From Fodinicurvata sediminis DSM 21159 (GTDB taxonomy: Bacteria > Pseudomonadota > Alphaproteobacteria > Kiloniellales > DSM-21159), in assembly GCF_000420625.1 (NCBI RefSeq), contig NZ_ATVH01000020.1:1-64000 (forward strand): a DNA stretch of 64,000 nucleotides. Reading direction: 5' to 3'. The notes beneath the pieces were generated by a model. That model searched no databases. It had not been told where the DNA came from and was given only the letters and a program-made list of their open reading frames with translations. Both the position numbers and the translations under genes were made by a program. This document shows, piece by piece, positions 25,948 through 35,191 of this stretch (positions are counted from its first letter, which is position 1; each line of letters opens with the position of its first letter).

Positions 25948-26838
25948 TCAGTTCAAGACGGGCGGTGCTGCAAGCGTGGTGAAGGTCGCCGTCACCAGCA
26001 GGATGGCGATGACGGCCACGATCTCCAATCGAATTGCAGCCCTTAGCCGTGGCCGCGCTCGGCTGTCTCCGGAGAAGAGCGCCGGCGTTGCGCGCAGCTT
26101 GTTGTGTGCAGCCAGTCCCAGGAGGAGCGCAAACAACAGCAGCTTTCCGAGAAAGAGTTGCCCGTACGCCGAGGCGATGAATGCCGCGGGGCTTTCGGAG
26201 AGTAGCCAGAGAAGGAGCGCGCCTGCCAGGATGAGTCCGGCAACGATGTAGAGGGCGAAGTTCCCGAAACGCTTGGCGGCGGCGGCGAGTTCTTCATCGT
26301 CACTGCGCCGGGTCATCACGAGCAGGGGCAGCAGGGCGCCCAGCCAGTAGGTCACTGCAGCGATATGCAGGATAATGAGAAGCTGCGGCCAGGGACTCAG
26401 GTCCAGGGAGGCGGGGTGCCCGCCCGGGGAAAAGGAGAGCATGACCAGGGCACTGCCCAGAGCCGCGATCATGTAACCGAAGCCGCGCGCCCTGATCAGC
26501 ACCCCCGCCACCAGCAACAGGCCGACGATGCGCATGAGGAGCGCCGGGCTTCTGTTCTCGAAAACGACGGAGAGCAGGAAGGGATCGGCGGCGCTGGAAA
26601 TGCCACCTCCCAGGCGGGCGGCGGTCCAGAGAAAACCGGCCAGGCTGGCCAGAATTCCGGCAGCGGCAAGGCAAGCCGTCCTTCGGTTGATGCCCGTCCT
26701 GTCCTCTGCCGCCAAGTGTCGGCCGAAAAGGAGGAGGAACACCAGTCCGCCCGATGCCGAAAGGCCCGTGAAATTGACCGCCGTCTTGAGGGCGATCGTT
26801 CCGGCTTGCCAGACGTTGAGCGTCGCAAGGGCATCCAT
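25948..26838 (-). CDS. copD: CopD-family copper-resistance membrane protein
   Basis: 296 residues with about eight membrane segments and a CopD fold: N-terminal FTGLSASGGLVFLLL, then LIILHIAAVTYWLGALLPLL (HIxxxxxWxGxL pattern), KRFGNFALYIVAGLILAGALLL and ASAYGQLFLGKLLLFALLLGLAAHNKLR. CopD works with CopC in copper uptake or tolerance across the inner membrane. It starts 8 bases after copC on the same strand, so the two are coexpressed. Confidence 0.88.
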   Translation of the reverse strand: MDALATLNVWQAGTIALKTAVNFTGLSASGGLVFLLLFGRHLAAEDRTGINRRTACLAAAGILASLAGFLWTAARLGGGISSAADPFLLSVVFENRSPALLMRIVGLLLVAGVLIRARGFGYMIAALGSALVMLSFSPGGHPASLDLSPWPQLLIILHIAAVTYWLGALLPLLVMTRRSDDEELAAAAKRFGNFALYIVAGLILAGALLLWLLSESPAAFIASAYGQLFLGKLLLFALLLGLAAHNKLRATPALFSGDSRARPRLRAAIRLEIVAVIAILLVTATFTTLAAPPVLN

Positions 26839-26846
26839 CCAGGCGC

Positions 26847-27227
26847 TCAGTCGGCCGCAACCGTAAACGAGAAGGTGTCCTGCATGACGTGACCGTCTTC
26901 TGGTGAGAGTGCGCTCCAGGAGACAGTATACTTGCCCTCACTCAGGCTGGGCAGGGGCACCGAATGCTCTGTTGCCGCGTTCGAGCTGCGCTCGAACTCG
27001 ACTGCTATGTCTGCATCTTCCTTGCTGACCTCGACTGAGGTGAAGATGACAGGATTCTCGAACAAGATCTGCAATGTCTCGGGTGCGGACTGGACGGTGG
27101 CTCCGCTGGCCGGGGTCGAGCTCTTCAGGGGAGAGTGCGCCTGTGCGGAGTTGGCAGGCATCATCGACAGGGCGGCCGTCATCGACAGGAATGCGACGAA
27201 GACCAAGGCAGAATGAAGTATTTGCAT
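26847..27227 (-). CDS. copC: CopC periplasmic copper-binding protein
   Basis: 126 residues: signal peptide MQILHSALVFVAFLSMTAAL...QA, mature start AHSPLKSSTPASGATVQSAPETLQILF, typical of CopC/YobA. The mature N-terminal His (AHSPL) and the late DGHVM His are the Cu(II)-site residues of the family; the Met-rich Cu(I) site is not evident. Followed by copD. No CopAB or regulator is adjacent. Confidence 0.9.
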   Translation of the reverse strand: MQILHSALVFVAFLSMTAALSMMPANSAQAHSPLKSSTPASGATVQSAPETLQILFENPVIFTSVEVSKEDADIAVEFERSSNAATEHSVPLPSLSEGKYTVSWSALSPEDGHVMQDTFSFTVAAD

Positions 27228-27360
27228 GTGTCTTCTCCTGACCCTTGTTCTCTTGGCGTTGGACAATTCCCCAACCTAACACACTACATGAGGAAGCGGG
27301 CCTCGGCATCCCGCCTTTCGGCTTGGGCAGGCTCTCCTATTCCGTTCAGCTGCAGCCGCC

Positions 27361-27969
27361 CTAGAGGTGTTTGGCCAGGAAACGGTCAACCTCGCGTCGG
27401 GCGTGTCGGGACGAGATCTGCTGCGAGGAAACGGTCTGTGGCGTGAGTTCGTCGTTGTCCTTCAGATCGAAACTGCGTTTGGCCGCGATCGACATGTCGT
27501 CGGCGCCATAGGCGGCCACCACCATAAGCTCCAAACCGCTGACTTTTTCCTTGAGATCCCGTTCGGACAGCCCGGCTTTCCGGGCAGCCCGCTCGATCAG
27601 GTTCGAGAAGCAGCCGACATCCATGAAAGCGCCGGGCGCGAGCGGGCCCTGGTGCGTGGTTTCGCGCGGATGTTCGATATTCTCCGCTTGAAGTTCATCA
27701 ATATCGGTGACGGCTGCGGTCCATTCCTGATCGTCGTTCTTCAATGTGGCGACCAGGCTTTGTATGTAGACCGATTCGGCACTCATGTTGCTTATCAGGC
27801 AGTGAGCCTTCACGTCGTGACTGCCGCCACGATTGATCAGCAGCTTGGGCCGGCGCTGGCGCCGGTAGGCAACCAGAAGCAGGTGCAGATAGATCATCCA
27901 GACCAGTATCATCGTGACGTTGGTCAGGACGTTGAGTACGTCACTGTATTCCTTGAGCCATTCCAGCAT
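27361..27969 (-). CDS. Conserved membrane-anchored protein of unknown function
   Basis: 202 residues from MLEWLKEYSDVLNVLTN. One membrane segment (about residues 10-30, VTMILVWMIYLHLLLVAY) is followed by a basic stop (RRQRRPKLLINRGG) and a soluble domain (KAHCLISNMSAESVYIQSLVATL; CFSNLIERAARKAGLSERDLKEKVSGLELMVVAAYG). Not recognised. It lies alone between copC and a broken LysR gene. The C-terminus is charged (SSRHARREVDRFLAKHL). Confidence 0.65.
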   Translation of the reverse strand: MLEWLKEYSDVLNVLTNVTMILVWMIYLHLLLVAYRRQRRPKLLINRGGSHDVKAHCLISNMSAESVYIQSLVATLKNDDQEWTAAVTDIDELQAENIEHPRETTHQGPLAPGAFMDVGCFSNLIERAARKAGLSERDLKEKVSGLELMVVAAYGADDMSIAAKRSFDLKDNDELTPQTVSSQQISSRHARREVDRFLAKHL

Positions 27970-28038
27970 GAACGCTGTCCTGTAGTGGGGGCGTCCAGAC
28001 AGCATAACGCCAGCATCAGGAAGTTGCGAGTGACGCGG

Positions 28039-28197
28039 TCTGCGAGCCGCTTGAGGAAGGCACTCGACGACTGGGCGACGGTGGAAACCGACGTCTACGC
28101 CGTCTACCCCTCGCGTCGACATGTCGTGGCCAAGCTGCGTGCCTTCCTGGATTTCCTGGTTGCCGAATTCAACTCGGTTTCGCAGCGCCAGCCCTGA
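28039..28197 (+). pseudogene. LysR-family regulator, C-terminal remnant
   Basis: The last roughly 50 codons of this frame read SRLRKALDDWATVETDVYAV then YPSRRHVVAKLRAFLDFLVA and stop. This is the conserved end of LysR regulators (LxDW...VYAVYPSRRHxxAKxRAFxDFL). The rest of the gene is absent and a different gene lies on the opposite strand directly upstream, so this is a fragment left by a deletion or rearrangement. Confidence 0.75.
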
Positions 28198-28202
28198 TGC
28201 CG

Positions 28203-28844
28203 TCAGGAAGCGGCGGAATGGTCGTCTTTTTCCTCAAATGCAACCAGGCGCAGGTACGCCTCGAGGAAGCGGCCAGGATTCTTCCCGAGTTGCAGGCAGC
28301 GTGCCTCCATGTGGCTGGGAAGTTGCCCCTGCCGCCCCTTCACACGCGCCAGCAGGTCCTCCCAATACAAATCCAGTTCTTCAGCCGTGCAGACTCTATA
28401 GAACTCCATCATCAGCTCGGCGTAGGCCATCAGTTCCGTCTTCTCCTCCCGTGCCCAGCCCTCCAGCGACCAGGGAGCCTCCGAGGCGGGGAAGGTCTGC
28501 TCCGGCAGGAAGCAGGCGCAGGGACGTGTGGCGCCCCCTGTCACGACTAGCCGGCGTCCGGGTTGGAACTCCGGCCATTCGAACCAGGCGATGCGATCGA
28601 GTGCGCTTTCGGGCAGATCGTGAATCAGCAGGCCCGGGGCCCAGTCTCCGGCGGCCGGCTGCAGAACGGGGTGCGGCCCGTCGATGGCATTCACGACCCG
28701 GTAATCCGCAAGCCAGGCTTCATGGTGTGGGATGCGCTTGAGCGACAGGCCGCCGGTCACTACATGGAAGACGTCGGCGTCCTGCAGCGTGCCGAATGAG
28801 AACAGTGGATGGTTCCGGAGTAATGCCGTGTCCATCTGTGCCAT
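28203..28844 (-). CDS. Gamma-glutamylcyclotransferase/AIG2-like protein
   Basis: 213 residues. The N-terminus FSFGTLQDADVFHVVTGG is the YGTLxD loop of the GGCT/AIG2 fold, and APGLLIHDLPESALDRIAWFEWPEFQPGRRLVV holds the DRLDxFE-type acidic catalytic region. The C-terminal helical part (YAELMMEFYRVCTAEELDLYWEDLLARV) is longer than in minimal family members. Start 28844 follows GGAAGAGG; the frame is open upstream. The substrate (glutathione-derived or other gamma-glutamylamines) is not certain. Confidence 0.75.
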   Translation of the reverse strand: MAQMDTALLRNHPLFSFGTLQDADVFHVVTGGLSLKRIPHHEAWLADYRVVNAIDGPHPVLQPAAGDWAPGLLIHDLPESALDRIAWFEWPEFQPGRRLVVTGGATRPCACFLPEQTFPASEAPWSLEGWAREEKTELMAYAELMMEFYRVCTAEELDLYWEDLLARVKGRQGQLPSHMEARCLQLGKNPGRFLEAYLRLVAFEEKDDHSAAS

Positions 28845-29055
28845 CGTCCACACCTCTTCCGGCAGGTGGCTCCCTCTTGCTTCGGGCCGTAACGGCGACA
28901 GCACCGCTGCACGCTTTCGCGCTGTGCTGTGACCCTCTAAGTTTATGCAGTTGACTGGCCATCAGGCAACATTCGGCGACGCCGAACCGAATAGCCTGTG
29001 CGGAAGATGACGCTACTCAGTGGAGGGCAGCAAAAATGCAAGCGAAGGGGGAAGA

Positions 29056-29685
29056 ATGATCGATTTCTATACCTGGACCACGCCGAATGGGCGCAAGGTC
29101 TCCATCCTTCTGGAAGAACTGGGTCTCGACTACGAGGTTCATCCGGTAAACATCGGCGAGGGCGAGCAGATGGCGCCCGAATTCCTGAAGATCAGTCCGA
29201 ACAACAAGATTCCGGCCATCGTTGATCGCGAGAGCGGCCTGACACTGATGGAGTCAGGCGCCATCCTCTGGTACCTGGCCGATAAGCACGGAAAGTTCCT
29301 GCCTGATGCGACCGAGGACCGGATGAAGGTCATGGAATGGCTGATGTGGCAGATGGGAGGGCTGGGACCCATGTGCGGCCAGGCGCACCATTTCCTGCAT
29401 TTCAATCCCGGAAAGTCGGCCTATGCCGAGGAGCGTTTCTCGAACGAGGTGCATCGCCTCTACGGGGTTCTCGACCGGCAACTGGACGGCCGGGACCATA
29501 TCGTCGGGGATTACTCCATCGCGGACATGGCCTGCTGGCCCTGGGTGTCGCGCTATGAATGGCAGGGTGTCGACCTGGCGGATTATCCCAATGTGCGCGC
29601 CTGGTACCGGCGCCTGCTTGAGCGCGACGCGGTGCAGAGAGGCTATCACGTGCCGAGGGTCATGAACGAGATCCCGACAGGCTGA
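29056..29685 (+). CDS. Glutathione S-transferase (YfcG/Ure2p-like)
   Basis: 209 residues: thioredoxin-like N-terminal domain (IDFYTWTTPNGRKVSILLEELGL, cis-Pro in NNKIPAIVD, ESGAILWYLADK) and an all-helical C-terminal domain (NEVHRLYGVLDRQL, DYSIADMACWPWVSRYEW). TPNGRKVS is the YfcG/YghU (Nu-class) active-site pattern, often with disulfide reductase activity. GGGGGAAGA precedes ATG 29056. It is divergent from the GGCT-like gene. Confidence 0.9.
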   Translation: MIDFYTWTTPNGRKVSILLEELGLDYEVHPVNIGEGEQMAPEFLKISPNNKIPAIVDRESGLTLMESGAILWYLADKHGKFLPDATEDRMKVMEWLMWQMGGLGPMCGQAHHFLHFNPGKSAYAEERFSNEVHRLYGVLDRQLDGRDHIVGDYSIADMACWPWVSRYEWQGVDLADYPNVRAWYRRLLERDAVQRGYHVPRVMNEIPTG

Positions 29686-29692
29686 GCGCTTT

Positions 29693-30586
29693 TCACTCCA
29701 CTGCGATGGGCTGCAACGTCTCCGCCGCAGCGGCGCGTACGGCCTTGCGCAGGTTGGCCAGGGCCGTGCCGACGCTGCGGCTCTGTTGCCAGTAGAGGGG
29801 TACGTCCAGCGGCAGGTTTGCGCGGAGCGGCACCAGACGGCCGCTCTTCAGGTGCTCTGCCACCAGGGGTTCCGGGTTGAGGCCCCAGCCGAGACCGGAA
29901 AGTGCGGCGTCGACGAAAGCCTGGGTCGAGGGCAGCCAGTGGGTCGGCAGGGTCAGTTCGCGCCCGAAGGCCTGCTCCAGCCAGTGTTGCTGCAGGCGGT
30001 CCTTGCGGTTGAAGGTCAGGCAGGGCGCATGGGCGGCCGCTTCCTCCGTCACGCCCTCGGGAAACCAGTGTGCCATGAAGTCCGGGCTGGCGGTGGCGAT
30101 GTAGCGCAGGGCACCGAGCGGCGTGCTGTCGCAGCCCTGGACCGCCCGGCCATGTCCGGTGACGGCGCCCAGCACCTCGCCCTGGCGCAGCCAGTCGGCG
30201 CTGTGCTCCTGGTCGTCCAGGACCAGGTCGAAGAGGCGCTCCGGCACGGCGGCGAGCGCCGGGATGAACCAGGTGGCCAGACTGTCCGCATTGACGGCGA
30301 TGCGCAGTGGCAGCTGTGAGCTGACCAGTCCGGCGGCCGGCAGTGCGTCCCGCAGATCCTCCTCAAGCAGGGCAACCTGCTCCACATGCTGGCAGAGGCG
30401 CAGGCCGCTCTCCGTGGCGCGGCAGGGCTGGCCGCGGATCACCAGGACTGCGCCCAGTCGTTCCTCCAACAGCTTCACCCGCTGCGAGACAGCCGAGGGG
30501 GTCAGCCCCAGTTGCCGGGCGGCACGATCGAAGCCGCCGGTGCGGACGACGGCGGCCAGGGCCGAAAGGAGTGCGTAGTCGAGCAT
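29693..30586 (-). CDS. argP: ArgP/IciA-type LysR regulator
   Basis: 297 residues with an N-terminal LysR helix-turn-helix (MLDYALLSALAAVVRTGGFDRAARQLGLTPSAVSQRVKLLEERLGA) and a LysR substrate domain. The VSQRVKLLEE...VIRGQPCRAT stretch is typical of ArgP. In other bacteria ArgP activates the ArgO exporter in response to arginine and lysine. Here argO is divergent, 98 bases away, which supports the name. Confidence 0.88.
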   Translation of the reverse strand: MLDYALLSALAAVVRTGGFDRAARQLGLTPSAVSQRVKLLEERLGAVLVIRGQPCRATESGLRLCQHVEQVALLEEDLRDALPAAGLVSSQLPLRIAVNADSLATWFIPALAAVPERLFDLVLDDQEHSADWLRQGEVLGAVTGHGRAVQGCDSTPLGALRYIATASPDFMAHWFPEGVTEEAAAHAPCLTFNRKDRLQQHWLEQAFGRELTLPTHWLPSTQAFVDAALSGLGWGLNPEPLVAEHLKSGRLVPLRANLPLDVPLYWQQSRSVGTALANLRKAVRAAAAETLQPIAVE

Positions 30587-30684
30587 GATTAAGCAATGCT
30601 AATCTAGAGATAGAATAATTAGATATTCTGTTTCAGAGCGCAATGCTATTCGAGGCGGCAGTTCCAAGTTTGCGAGGTGCTGCC

Positions 30685-31287
30685 ATGACCACGGCCTTTC
30701 TGCCCGGCTTCGCGCTGGGTTTCAGCCTGATTCTTGCCATCGGTTCCCAGAATGCCTTCGTTCTGCGCCATGGCTTGCGCGGCGAGCACTTGCTGGCGAT
30801 CTGTCTGGTCTGTGCTGTGTCGGATGCCCTGCTGATTTCGGCCGGCGTTGCCGGTTTCGGAGAAATCACCCGGCGCCTGCCCGGGCTCGAGCCCCTGCTG
30901 CGCTATGCTGGCGCGGCCTTCCTGCTGGTCTATGGCGCCCGTGCGTTTCACGCCGCCTGGCGCGGGCAGGAAGCCCTGGACCCGGCCCAGTCGACACCGC
31001 CCGGTTTGGCGGCGACACTTGGGCTCTGCCTGGCGCTGACCTGGCTGAACCCGCACGTCTATCTGGACACCGTGGTGCTGCTGGGCTCGGTCTCGACTCA
31101 GTATCCGGGTGAGCAGGGGCTGTTCGCCCTGGGGGCGATCACGGCCAGCTTCGTTTTCTTCTTCTCGCTCGGCTACGGCGCGCGGCTGATGCGTCCCCTG
31201 TTCGCGCGTCCCGCTGCCTGGCAATGGCTGGAGGCGGCGGTGGGCGTGATCATGTGGGCCATCGCCCTGCAGCTGGTGCTCGGATGA
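30685..31287 (+). CDS. argO: ArgO/LysE-family basic amino acid exporter
   Basis: 200 residues and about six membrane segments. LysE signature near the N-terminus: GFALGFSLILAIGSQNAFVLRHGLRGEHLL, plus LTWLNPHVYLDTVVLLGSV. It exports arginine and/or lysine. Start 30685 (MTTAFLPGF) matches family length; a longer frame starts at 30643. Regulated by the divergent ArgP. Confidence 0.9.
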   Translation: MTTAFLPGFALGFSLILAIGSQNAFVLRHGLRGEHLLAICLVCAVSDALLISAGVAGFGEITRRLPGLEPLLRYAGAAFLLVYGARAFHAAWRGQEALDPAQSTPPGLAATLGLCLALTWLNPHVYLDTVVLLGSVSTQYPGEQGLFALGAITASFVFFFSLGYGARLMRPLFARPAAWQWLEAAVGVIMWAIALQLVLG

Positions 31288-31327
31288 AATCCTCAGTCAG
31301 GTTTCAAAGAACCTTTCCATGCCCAAG

Positions 31328-33715
31328 TCATTTCTCCTTTTCACTCGTCGAGTCCGCGTCCTCCGCCTCCGTGACCGCATTTTCGAACTCTTCCCCGGGG
31401 TTTACTTTGGAAACCGATGCAAGGGCCGCCTTCCGGTCCCCTGGTTCTTCAGTCGTCAGATCTTCCTCTTCGGTGCTCCGTGCCTCGGCCTCAAGTTGCA
31501 TCAGGCGCAATGGTGGGGCGTTTCCGTCCTTGTTCTCGCCGAAATAGAGGGTCATGTGCGGGAAGGGTATCTCGATACCGGCGGCCTCGAAGTGTTTCTT
31601 GACCAGCTGGTTGTAGGCGCGTCCCACGCCCCACTGCATGCCAGGTTCGGTCTTGATGCGAACGCGAATCTTCACCGAAGAATCGTCGAGTGCGATCACA
31701 CCGAAAACTTCCAGATCATCGATCAGGCTGGGGGCAATATCGGTGTCTGTGCGCAGTTCCTCGTACGCTTCCTGCAGGCGCGCAACGGCATGGTCGACAT
31801 CTTCCCGATAGGCGATCCTGTATTCACCGACATGATATCCGAAATCGCGCATGAAGTTGCTGATGTAGTCGACCTGAGCAAATGAAACGAGATGGTAGGT
31901 TCCGTGCAGGTCGCGAATTCCGGCAGATCGGATCGTCAACTTCTCCACGGTTCCGGTGATGCCGGACACCGTGACCACATCCCCCACGTTGAGCGCGTTT
32001 TCCAGCTGGATAAACACTCCCGTGATCACATCCTGGACCATGCGCTGCGCACCGAAACCGATGGCCAGGCCCAGGACGCCTGCACCAGCGAGCAGAGGGC
32101 CGATGTCGAGGCCGATTTCCGACAGCACGATCATCACTGTCAGAATGGTCAGGATGACCGCGAAGGCATTGCGGAATATGGCAAGCAGCGTGCGTTCACG
32201 TGGACTGGCCTGTCGTCCTGACAGCTCCAGGTCCGGGTTGAGCCGGTGTTCGACCCAGGATGCAACGGCGAGCCAGAGGAGCATCGCGACAAGCAGGATC
32301 AGTCCGATCGTGATCAGCACACTGAGAAGGTCACCACCGCCCCCTTCACGCAGCCAGTACGCTAGGTCGAATATGTCCCATGCGTGGAGCAGGACGAGCA
32401 GGACAGTGGCGAAGACGATCACACGCACAATGCGCAGGACGGTTGGCACGTAAGCGTTGAGCCTCTGTTCCAGCATCGGCAGGTTGCGGCGCATGTCATC
32501 CGACAGGTGCACGCCAATGGAGATGACGCGACCAAGCGCGAAGCTTACGGCTATTCCCAACAGCACCACCACGATGCTTTCCACAGTGGCGGTTAACATG
32601 AAAGGCAAGGCGTCATCCGGGTGCAGGATCGAAACGACAAACACCGCCGCGAAATAGATTATGGCGATCAGATGCCAGCACCGGGAAAGCATGAAAAGGA
32701 GTGAGCGCGTAAAGGTCACATCGTTACGCCGGGCTTGATCATAAAGCCAGTTGCCGATGGGCTTTCTGTTCTGCAGGACCAGGACCACGGCCATGAGAAG
32801 AACCGCGGCACCGATCAGGACAGCAAGCGCATGCCCTAGTTCGTCGGACAGGTTGTGCTGGACAATCGGAACCAGAAGGAGCAGCCCGTAGCCGAGGACA
32901 CTCACAAGGCGCCCAAGCCAGGCATACCAGTAGGCAGCATCCTCATCGTTGATGCGAAGAAGACGAAGCACCGAGTAGCCTGGAGAGAGGATAAGGCGCA
33001 AGCCAACCTTGATGAGCTCGATCAGCAGGAAGGCATTGAGGAACAAGGCATGGCGGTCGTCCATCTGCCCAAATTCGCCGATGACAAAGAGAGCCAGCAC
33101 GTAGCCACCGACCCAGGCGAGTACAACCGCAAGTGAATCAAGCGTGCTGCTCAGGAGCACGACGGCACCGCGAAGAACAAGTCGGTCCTGAGCCTCCGCC
33201 TGTTGATTCAATGAGGAATAAAGTCTGCGTGCTCCGTAACGAAGAAGTATGAATGATACGACCGTAAAAATTATTATAATAGAAAGCTCAAATACTGTAA
33301 TCCCAACTACAGTCAGGTATTCATCACTTTCTTCCTGGTCAATTTCAATATTACTGACTGTGTCCTCAAGTTCGTCGAGCAGACTGAAAATCAGCTCTGC
33401 CGTGGCGCGAGTTGTCTGGGCGATTTGCCGAGACAGGGAAATCTTGTCCTCGGCAGCCGGCGGGTCTGCGGTTGTATCCAGGTCGTCTGCTGTCGCAGGG
33501 TCCTGCAGGTTACGCAGATCCTCTACCAGTCGTTCCCGCAGGGCTTCGTCTTCAAGTAGATTCAGCAGGGATTCGTAGTTGCTGGTGGCTTGCTCGGCTT
33601 CGGCACTGTCTGGTGACGGTTGCTGAGCTGGCAGTGATCCTGGGAATATAAACAAGAAAGCCGTAATAAAAGTAATAAAAAGTATATTTACTTTACTAAA
33701 GTTTACAAAAATCAT
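31328..33715 (-). CDS. Large MscS-family mechanosensitive channel
   Basis: 795 residues. Signal-like N-terminus, a periplasmic region rich in Glu/Asp, about ten membrane segments, then the MscS core: pore helix GAGVLGLAIGFGAQRMVQDVITG, beta domain FIQLENALNVGDVVTVSGITGTVEKLTIRSAGIRDLHG, and C-terminal alpha/beta vestibule ending at PFPHMTLYFGE. An acidic tail follows (SKVNPGEEFENAVTEAEDADSTSEKEK). The architecture is like YbiO/YnaI-type channels that release solutes at hypo-osmotic shock. ATG 33715 preferred; a TTG at 33751 is in frame. The DNA before it is AT-rich. Confidence 0.9.
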   Translation of the reverse strand: MIFVNFSKVNILFITFITAFLFIFPGSLPAQQPSPDSAEAEQATSNYESLLNLLEDEALRERLVEDLRNLQDPATADDLDTTADPPAAEDKISLSRQIAQTTRATAELIFSLLDELEDTVSNIEIDQEESDEYLTVVGITVFELSIIIIFTVVSFILLRYGARRLYSSLNQQAEAQDRLVLRGAVVLLSSTLDSLAVVLAWVGGYVLALFVIGEFGQMDDRHALFLNAFLLIELIKVGLRLILSPGYSVLRLLRINDEDAAYWYAWLGRLVSVLGYGLLLLVPIVQHNLSDELGHALAVLIGAAVLLMAVVLVLQNRKPIGNWLYDQARRNDVTFTRSLLFMLSRCWHLIAIIYFAAVFVVSILHPDDALPFMLTATVESIVVVLLGIAVSFALGRVISIGVHLSDDMRRNLPMLEQRLNAYVPTVLRIVRVIVFATVLLVLLHAWDIFDLAYWLREGGGGDLLSVLITIGLILLVAMLLWLAVASWVEHRLNPDLELSGRQASPRERTLLAIFRNAFAVILTILTVMIVLSEIGLDIGPLLAGAGVLGLAIGFGAQRMVQDVITGVFIQLENALNVGDVVTVSGITGTVEKLTIRSAGIRDLHGTYHLVSFAQVDYISNFMRDFGYHVGEYRIAYREDVDHAVARLQEAYEELRTDTDIAPSLIDDLEVFGVIALDDSSVKIRVRIKTEPGMQWGVGRAYNQLVKKHFEAAGIEIPFPHMTLYFGENKDGNAPPLRLMQLEAEARSTEEEDLTTEEPGDRKAALASVSKVNPGEEFENAVTEAEDADSTSEKEK

Positions 33716-34152
33716 GGATATCTCGTGCTTTACGGTTTTCGGCTGGTTCAATAATTTCAGTATTTAGTATGCATAAGTAGTACTTTACGCATATTATAAA
33801 TTAATACATTAATAGAGATTATTTTAAATTCCCTTAACCCCTGTCATCGGTGGTCTTGTTCTCAACGCCTCTGCTGAGACAAGGGTTGGCCAAGGCTGGC
33901 CTTTGTGCCGGCCCTCGTGAGAGTTCAGGTGTTTTGGGCCCGGGCATTGATGGCGCGCTCAGGGCGTGACAGGGATACGATTTGCCAGTCGTCCTGCTTC
34001 AGGATGCGGTAATGCACGCGGGTTCCACGCAGCCTGTGCGGGCCAGCGGGGCTTCGAGGCCGTGGGTATCTGTCAGGGCGCTGTTACCGGCGAGGGTTGC
34101 GGGCAGCCGCCTGTCCTGAATTCTGATACTTTTCCGTGCTGACTGGATCAGC
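33716..34152. other. AT-rich leader plus possible gene remnant
   Basis: The first about 120 bases (33716-33840) are markedly AT-rich and probably hold the mscS-type promoter. Further right (about 33925-34060, minus strand) a frame reads LRGTRVHYRILKQDDWQIVS then LSRPERAINARAQNT and stops; it has a coding-like look, resembling the end of an SnoaL/DUF4440-like protein, but has no start and the upstream codons would need a frameshift. No intact gene was found. Confidence 0.35.
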
Positions 34153-34596
34153 CTAACCGGCTGCGTTCTCGGGGCAGTCCTCGCCCGGGACGATCACCAT
34201 CCAGCTGACGCCGAAGCAGTCGGTGAGCATGCCGAAGCAGGGCGAGAAGAAGGTCCGGTCCAGCGGCATGCTCACCGTGCCGCCTTCGGCGAGCGTGTCG
34301 AACAGGCGCCGGGCCTCGGTTTCGTCGGCGGCGTCAAGGGACAGCGAGAAGCCGCCGAACTGTGGTCGGGCATCGCCACAGGGTGCGTCGGAGGCCATGA
34401 TCGTGGTCTCGCCGATACGGAAGGAGGTGTGCATGACCTGGTTCTCCTTGCCCTCAGGCACCATGCCGGGCGGCAGGGGTTCGGGAGAATCGCTGTAGCG
34501 CATCATGGCCTGCACCTCGGCGCCCAGGGCCTCGCGATAGAAGCTCACGGCTTCCTCGCAGTTGCCGTCGAAGAAGAGATAGGTCTGTACCTGCAT
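34153..34596 (-). CDS. PhnB-like VOC-superfamily protein
   Basis: 147 residues. MQVQTYLFFDGNCEEAVSFYREALGAEVQAMMRY and GGFSLSLDAADETEARRLFDTLAEGGTVSMPLDRTFFSPCFGMLTDCFGVSWMV are the hallmark of PhnB/YjdN-type glyoxalase-fold proteins. Despite the name, most members have no proven role in phosphonate use. Adjacent to, and probably cotranscribed with, the MarR gene on the same strand. Confidence 0.88.
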   Translation of the reverse strand: MQVQTYLFFDGNCEEAVSFYREALGAEVQAMMRYSDSPEPLPPGMVPEGKENQVMHTSFRIGETTIMASDAPCGDARPQFGGFSLSLDAADETEARRLFDTLAEGGTVSMPLDRTFFSPCFGMLTDCFGVSWMVIVPGEDCPENAAG

Positions 34597-34639
34597 CGGG
34601 CTTTTCCCTTATTCTTGTGTTGGCGGAAAGATCTTCAGG

Positions 34640-35104
34640 TCACGAAAGCGCGCGCAGGTCCTCCAGCAGGCTGTCGAGGCCGAGCTCGTTGACGAGCTTG
34701 CGGTTTTCCTCCTGGGTGGCGCGCCACAGCGGCATGGCCTCAGCCAGTATCTCGCGCCCCTCATCCGTCAGGGAGAGGCGCCGGCCGCGCCGGTCCTCGG
34801 GATCCACCCTGACCTGGACGAGGCCACGCTTTTCCAAGGGTTTCAGGTTGGCTGTCAGGGTGGTGCGGTCCATGGCGAGCAGGCTCGCCACATCCTTCAT
34901 GGCGGGCGGTTGTGGACGGTTCAGCGACATCATCAGCGAGAACTGCCCGTTGGTAATGCCCAGCGGGCGCAGGGCCTCGTCGTAGCGCCGCGCCACGGCA
35001 CGCGCCGCCCGCTGGACATGCAGGCAGAGGCAGGAATCGCGAACTTCAAGTGTGGTCTCATAGGGAACACTGTTGTCTTCGGGTGCAGGGGTACTGTTTG
35101 ACAT
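34640..35104 (-). CDS. MarR-family transcriptional regulator
   Basis: 154 residues. The MarR winged helix is clear: LGITNGQFSLMMSLNRPQPPAMKDVASLLAMDRTTLTANLKPLEKRGLVQVRVDPEDRRGRRLSLTDEGREIL, with the DxRxR wing. It begins 11 bases from a perfect palindrome (35116-35127) between it and the divergent DUF899 gene, so it probably controls itself and the DUF899 genes. A Cys pair near the N-terminus (SCLCLHVQR) suggests possible thiol sensing, which is an inference. Confidence 0.9.
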   Translation of the reverse strand: MSNSTPAPEDNSVPYETTLEVRDSCLCLHVQRAARAVARRYDEALRPLGITNGQFSLMMSLNRPQPPAMKDVASLLAMDRTTLTANLKPLEKRGLVQVRVDPEDRRGRRLSLTDEGREILAEAMPLWRATQEENRKLVNELGLDSLLEDLRALS

Positions 35105-35115
35105 GGCCTATATAT

Positions 35116-35127
35116 GTTGATATCAAC
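35116..35127. promoter_or_regulatory. MarR-type operator palindrome
   Basis: GTTGATATCAAC is a perfect 12-bp palindrome in the 87-base gap between the divergent marR and DUF899 genes, in an AT-rich promoter-like context (TATATATGTTGATATCAACTT). Size and symmetry fit a MarR dimer site. Confidence 0.7.
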
Positions 35128-35191
35128 TTAATAGTCAAGTTCGACTTTCCACATAGCCTGCATAACGGCTCTGCCAATCAGGAGAAAGAGA

